Source of the DNA: Symsagittifera roscoffensis | Taxonomy: Eukaryota > Xenacoelomorpha > Acoela > Convolutidae | Length of the DNA: 64,000 nt | Direction: 5' to 3' | Assembly: GCF_963678635.1 (NCBI RefSeq) | Contig: NC_087070.1 | Location: 22,991,419-23,055,418, forward strand | In this document: in pieces, positions 58,001 through 64,000 of the stretch | Numbering within the stretch: position 1 is the first letter of the stretch | Layout of the letters: each line of letters starts with the position of its first letter | Position numbers and translations under genes: made by a program | The notes under the pieces: model-generated | Told to the model about the DNA's origin: nothing | What the model saw: the letters and a program-made list of their open reading frames with translations, nothing else | Databases searched by the model: none

Positions 58001-61000
58001 CGATAATACTTAGCCTTCTGAAAATATTTTTTTGTCATTGTCGTTTTTATTGATGCTAAGCGAAGCTGTATTGGCCTGTAAACTCATTTAATCGTATCGA
58101 TGTCAAACTTCTCTTGCTTGATTTCTTTCAGCTGATGAAAAACAGACCTGTGTTGAAGTATGATAAAATCTAGCCTTCTGATTTTCTCAATCTCAATCAT
58201 TTTTTTTCAAACAGCCGGTTTTTCTTCAGAATTTATTTGCTTACATGGAATTTCTTCTGATAAGTTTTTTTTGGCTGTGAAAAGGGACTAAAGAATTGAT
58301 AACACTTAGCCTTCTGATAAAAAAAATTCTTTTCGTTTTTAATGATGTTATGCGGATCTGTGTTGACCTAAGAAATTCATTTAATCGTATCGATGTCGAA
58401 CTTCTCTTGCTTGATTTGTTTCAGCTGATGAAAATCAGACCTGTGTTGACCCAAGATAAAATCCAGCCTTCTGAATTTTTCAATTATTTTCTTCATTTTC
58501 ATACAGCCGAGTATTGTTTAGATTTCGCTTGATTTCTTATGGCTGATAAAAACAGACCTGTGTTTGCTCCGGATAATACATAGCCCACTGAAAATATTTT
58601 TTCTTTTCGTTTGTTTTGATGTAATGCGGATCTGTGTTGACCCACGAAATTAATCTAATCATGTCGATGTCAAACTGCTCTTGATTGATTTCTTTCAGCT
58701 GATGAAAAACAGACCTGTGTTGAAGTATGATAAAACTTAGCCTTCTGATTTTCTCAATCACAATCATTTTTTTCAAACAGCCGATTATTCTTCAGATTTT
58801 TTATAACCTGGAGTTTCTTCTTTTACGTTTTTTTGGTGATAAAAACGGACTGAAAAATTGATAAGACTTAGCCTTCTGATTAAAAAAAATTCCTGTTCGT
58901 TTGCAATGATGTGATGCGGATCTGTCTTGACCTAGGAAATTTATATAATCGTATCGATGTCAAACTGCTCTGCCTGGTTTCTTTCAGCTAATGAACAACA
59001 GACCTGTGTTGACCCATGATAAATTCTAGCCATCTGATGTGTCTTTAGAAATTTTTTTTGTGTTCTTGGACTTTAATGTCCTAGAATTCTTATTGCTGAT
59101 AAAACCAGACCTGTTTTGCTCCCGATAAAACTTAGCCTTCTGAAAATGTTTTTCCATTGTCGTTTTTATTGATGATAAGCGAAGCTGTATCGGACTATAA
59201 AGTTCATTTAATCGTATCGATGTTAAACTACTCTTGCTTGATTTCTTACAGCTGATGAAAAACAGACCTGTGTTGATCACTGATAAGACTTAGCATTCTG
59301 ATAAAAAAAAATTCCTCGTCGTTTGTAATGATGCTTTGCGGATCTGTGTTGACCTAGGAAATATATTCAATCGTATCGATGTCAAACTGCTCTTGCCTGA
59401 TTTCTTTCAGCTGATGAACAACAGACCTGTGTTGACCCATGATAGAATCTAGCCATCTGATGTTTCTTTAGAATATTTTCGTTGTGTTCTTAGAATTTAA
59501 TGTCTTAGAATTCCTATTGCTGATAAAAACAGACGTGTTTTGCTCCCGATAATACTTAGCCTTCTGAAAATCTTTTTTTGTCATTGTCGTTTTTATTGAT
59601 GCTAAGCGAAGCTGTATTGGCCTGTAAACTCATTTAATCGTATCGATGTCAAACTTCTCTTGCTTGATTTCTTTCAGCTGATGAAAAACAGACCTGTGTT
59701 GAAGTATGATAAAATCTAGCCTTCTTATTTTCTCAATCTCAATCATTTTTTTTTCAAACAGCCGGTTTTTCTTCAGAATTTATTTGTTCACATGGAATTT
59801 CTTCTGATAAGTTTTTTTGGCTGTGAAAAGGGACTAAAGAATTGATAACACTTAGCCTTCTGATAAAAAAATTTCTTTTCGTTTTTAATGATGTTATGCG
59901 GATCTGTGTTGACCTAAGAAATTCATTTAATCGTATCAATGTCAAACTTCTCTTGCTTGATTTGTTTCAGCTGATGAAAATCAGACCTGTGTTGACCCAA
60001 GATGAAATCCAGTCTTCTGAATTTCTCAATTATTTTCTTCATTTTCATACAGCCGAGTATTGTTTAGAATTTGATCGATTTCTTCCAGCTGATGAAAAGC
60101 AGACCTGTGTTGAAGTATGATAAAACCTAGCCTTCTGATGTTTCTTTGGAAATTTTTAACTGCGTTCTTGGATTTTAATGTCTTAGAACTCTGATGGCTG
60201 TTAAAATAGACATGTTTTGCTCCTGATAATACAGGGCCTTCTGAAAATAATTTTCAATTATCATTTTTATTGATGCTAAGCGAAGCTGTATCGGACTATA
60301 AAGCTCATTTAAGCGTATCGATGTTAAACTGCTCATGCTTGTTTTCTTACAGCTGATGAAAAACAGACCTGTGTTGATCACTGATAAGACTTAGCATTCT
60401 GATAAAAAAAATTCCTCGTCGTTTGCAATGATGCCATGCGGATCTGTGTTGACCTAGGAAATTTATTCAATCGTATCGATGTCAAACTGCTCTTGCTTGA
60501 TTTCTTTCAGCTGATGAACAACAGACCTGTGTTGACCCATGATAAAATCTAGCCATCTCATGTTTCTTTAGAAATTTTTCATTGTCGTTTTTATTGATGC
60601 TAAGCGAAGCTGTATTGGCCTGTAAACTCATTTAATCGTATCGATGTCAAACTTCTCTTGCTTGATTACTTTCAGCTGATGAAAAACAGACCTGTGTTGA
60701 AGTATGATAAAATCTAGCCTTCTTATTTTCTCAATCTCAATCATTTTTTTTTCAAACAGCCGGTTTTTCTTCAGAATTTATTTGTTCACATGGAATTTCT
60801 TCTGATAAGTTTTTTTGGCTGTGAAAAGGGACTAAAGAATTGATAACACTTAGCCTTCTGATAAAAAAATTTCTTTTCGTTTTTAATGATGTTATGCGGA
60901 TCTGTGTTGACCTAAGAAATTCATTTAATCGTATCAATGTCAAACTTCTCTTGCTTGATTTGTTTCAGCTGATGAAAATCAGACCTGTGTTGACCCAAGA

Positions 61001-64000
61001 TGAAATCCAGTCTTCTGAATTTCTCAATTATTTTCTTCATTTTCATACAGCCGAGTATTGTTTAGAATTTGCTCGATTTCTTTCAGCTGATGAAAAGCAG
61101 ACCTGTGTTGAAGTATGATAAAACCTAGCCTTCTGATGTTTCTTTGGAAATTTTTAACTGCGTTCTTGGATTTTAATGTCTTAGAACTCTGATGGCTGTT
61201 AAAATAGACATGTTTTGCTCCTGATAATACAGGGCCTTCTGAAAATAATTTTCAATTATCAATTTTATTGATGCTAAGCGAAGCTGTATCGGACTATAAA
61301 GCTCATTTAAGCGTATCGATGTTAAACTGCTCCTGCTTGTTTTCTTACAGCTGATGAAAAACAGACCTGTGTTGACCCATGATAAATTCTAGCCATCTGA
61401 TGTTTCTTTAGAATATTTTCGTTGTGTTCTTAAAATTTATTGTCTTAGAATTCTTATTGCTGATAAAAACAGACGTGTTTTGCTCCCGATAATACTTAGC
61501 CTTCTGATAAAAAAAATTTCCTCGTCGTTTTTAATGATGCTATGCGGATCTGTGTTGACCTAGGAAATATATTCAATCGTATCGATGTCAAACTGCTCTT
61601 GCTTGATTTCTTTCAGCTGATGAACAACAGACCTGTGTTGACCCATGATAAATTCTAGCCATCTGATGTTTCTTTAGAAATTTTTTATTGTATTCTTGGA
61701 CTTTAATGTCCTAGAATTCTTATTGCTGATAAAAACATACCTGTTTTGCTCACGATAATACTTAGCCTTCTGAAAATATTTTTCCATTTTCAATTTTATT
61801 GATGCTAAGCGAAGCTGTATCGGACTATAAAGTTCATTTAATCGTATCGATGTTAAACTACTCTTGCCTGATTTCTTACAGTTGATGAAAAACAGACCTG
61901 TGTTGATCACTGATAAGACTTAGCATTCTGATAAAAAAATTTCCTCGTCGTTTTTAATGCTATGCGGATCTGTGTTGACCTAGGAAATATATTCAATCGT
62001 ATCGATGTCAAATTGCTCTTGCTTGATTTCTTTCAGCTGATGAACAACAGACCTGTGTTGACCGATGATAAAATCTAGCCATCTGATTATTTCTTTAGAT
62101 TGTTTTCGTTGTGTTCTTAGAATTTAATGTCTTAGAATTCTTATTGCTGATAAATACAGACGTGATTTGCTCCCGATAATACTTAGCGTTCTGAAAATAT
62201 TTTTCGTCATGGTCGTTTTTGTTGATGCTAAGCGAAGCTGTATCGGCCTGTAAAGTTCATTTAATCGTATCGATGTCAAACTTCGCTTACTTGATTTGTT
62301 TCAGCTGATAAAAATCAGACCTGTGTTGACCCATGATGAAATCTAGCCTTCTGATGTTTCTTTAGAATATTTTCGTTGTGTTCTTAGAATTTAATGTCCT
62401 AGAATTCTTATTGCTGATAAAAACAGACGTGATTTGCTCCCGATAATACTTAGCGTTCTGAAAATATTTTATGTCATTGTCGTTTTTATTGATGCTAAGC
62501 GAAGCTGTATCGGCCTGTAAAGTTCATTTAATCGTATCGATGTCAAACTTCTCTTACTTGATTTGTTTCAGCTGATGAAAATCAGACCTGTGTTGACCCA
62601 TGATGTCAAACTACTCTTGCTTGATTTCTTTCAGCTGATGAACAACAGACCTGTGTTGACCGATGATAAAATCTAGCCATCTGATGTTTCTTTAGAATTT
62701 TTTTCGTTGTGTTCTTAGAATTTAATGTTTTTGAATTCTTATTGCTGGTAAAGTTAGAGGTGATTTGCTCTCGATAAAACTTTGCGTTCTCACAATATTT
62801 TTTGTCATTGTCGTTTTTATTGATGCTAAGCGAAGCTGTATCGGTCTGTAAAGTTCATTTAATCGTATCGATGTCAAACTTCTCTTACTTGATTTGTTTC
62901 AGCTGATGAAAATCAGACCTGTGTTGATCCTTGATGAAATCTAGCCTTCTGAATTTCTCAATTATAATCTTCCTTTTCATAAAGCCGAATTTTGCTCACG
63001 ATAATACTTAGCCTTCTGAGAATATTTTTCCATTATCAATTTTATTGATGCTAAGCGAAGCTGTATCGGACTATAAAGTTCATTTAATCGTATCGATGTT
63101 AAACTACTCTTGCCTGATTTCTTACAGCTGATGAAAAAACAGACCTGTGTTGATCACCGATAAGACTTAGCATTCTGATAAAAAAAAATTTCCTCGTCGT
63201 TTTTATTGCTATGCGGATCTGTGTTGACCTAGGAAATATATTCAATCGTATCGATGTCAAATTGCTCTTGCCTGATTTCTTTCAGCTGATGAACAACAGA
63301 CCTGTGTTGACCGATGATAAAATCTAGCCATCTGATGTTTCTTTAGAATAATTTCGTTGTGTTCTTAGAATTTAATGTCTTAGAATTCTTATTGCTGATA
63401 AAAACAGACGTGTTTTGCTCCCGATAATACTTAGCCTTCTGAAAATATTTTTTTGTCATTGTCGTTTTTATTGATGCTAAGCGAAGCTGTATTGGCCTGT
63501 AAACTCATTTAATCGTATCGATGTCAAACTTCTCTTGCCTGATTTCTTACAGCTGATGAAAAACAGACCTGTGTTGATCACTGATAAGACTTAGCATTCT
63601 GATTTAAAAAATTTCCTCGTCGTTTTTATTGCTATGCGGATCTGTGTTGACCTAGGAAATATATTCAATCGTATCGATGTCAAATTGCTCTTGCCTGATT
63701 TCTTTCAGCTGATGAACAACAGACCTGTGTTGACCGATGATAAAATCTAGCCATCTGATGTTTCTTTAGAATAATTTCGTTGTGTTCTTAGAATTTAATG
63801 TCTTAGAATTCTTATTGCTGATAAAAACAGACGTGTTTTGCTCCCGATAATACTTAGCCTTCTGAAATTTTTTTTTTGTCATTGTCGTTTTTATTGATGC
63901 TAAGCGAAGCTGTATTGGCCTGTAAACTCATTTAATCGTATCGATGTCAAACTTCTCTTGCCTGATTTCTTACAGCTGATGAAAAACAGACCTGTGTTGA
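52100..64000 (+). repeat. Intronic array of ~50-bp modules with ~1-kb higher-order periodicity
   Basis: Related modules, one per 110-160 bp (nine between 58.13 and 59.26 kb, so roughly 90 in all), fill the intron and run off the window. The module core is CTGATGAAAAACAGACCTGT, then GTTGA, four variable bases, TGATAAAATCTAGCC, then TTCTGA. At least five sub-types alternate. Linkers of several recurring types join them; one is ATGCTATGCGGATCTGTGTT...CAATCGTATCGATGTCAAAC. Long identical blocks recur about 950-1,000 bp apart: 54,452 / 55,406 / 56,387, and 59,754 / 60,752. Most full modules follow TTGATTTCTTTCAG. The first modules (52.13-52.40 kb) are the most diverged, so the left edge is near 52.1 kb. 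The many open frames of 60-96 codons inside are by-products of the repeat. Confidence 0.92.

Noticed and set aside
52100-64000. CRISPR-like array
   Set aside because: The intervals between repeats are themselves repeated and homologous, the host is an animal with introns, and the repeat has several sub-types. It is a satellite-like array.

Overview
This window is nuclear DNA from an invertebrate-like animal. It is AT-rich, its genes are split by GT-AG introns, and it carries two tRNA-headed SINE families, BEL/Pao pol fragments, an env-bearing LTR element and a MITE-like family. I cannot name the species. Two host genes can be reconstructed exon by exon. An SLC12A8-type transporter lies at about 21.7-30.3 kb (+), and a carnosine N-methyltransferase (CARNMT1) at 37.17-44.54 kb (+). 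A third gene starts at 51.37 kb (+); its second intron runs off the end of the window.

Layout. 0-2.5 kb: a SINE tail and two diverged copies of an unclassified coding repeat on the minus strand. 3.2-8.9 kb: a decayed BEL/Pao retrotransposon on the minus strand (gag-like region, RT with YMDD, RNase H, integrase, DUF5641). Part of it is tandemly duplicated, and the second copy lacks 1,405 bp. 11,243-19,752: a complete-looking LTR element with 580-bp LTRs, a 5-bp target duplication ATTCC, broken gag and protease, and an intact 752-codon env-like ORF. 21.7-30.3 kb: SLC12A8. 30.3-37.2 kb: a BEL/Pao integrase fragment and a long imperfect palindrome. 37.2-44.5 kb: CARNMT1. 44.5-51.4 kb: intergenic DNA with MITE-like copies and small tandem repeats. 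52.1-64.0 kb: an intronic array of about 50-bp modules, with a higher-order period near 1 kb, continuing past the window.

The most unusual object is the LTR element. Where reverse transcriptase, RNase H and integrase should follow protease, it has an antisense cassette. This encodes an intact 281-codon JmjC-like protein (HxE...H iron triad) and, upstream of it, a small single-pass membrane ORF. A TATA-like box and an ATTAAA signal on the minus strand flank the cassette. It looks like a non-autonomous, envelope-bearing element that has taken up a gene.

The second unusual object is the 12-kb intronic array. Each module begins with TGATGA or TGATAA, usually right after a 3'-splice-site-like TTTCAG, has an inner TGATAA, and ends in CTGA. 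This is compatible with C/D-box-like RNA modules or serial decoy acceptors, but shared descent alone could explain it.
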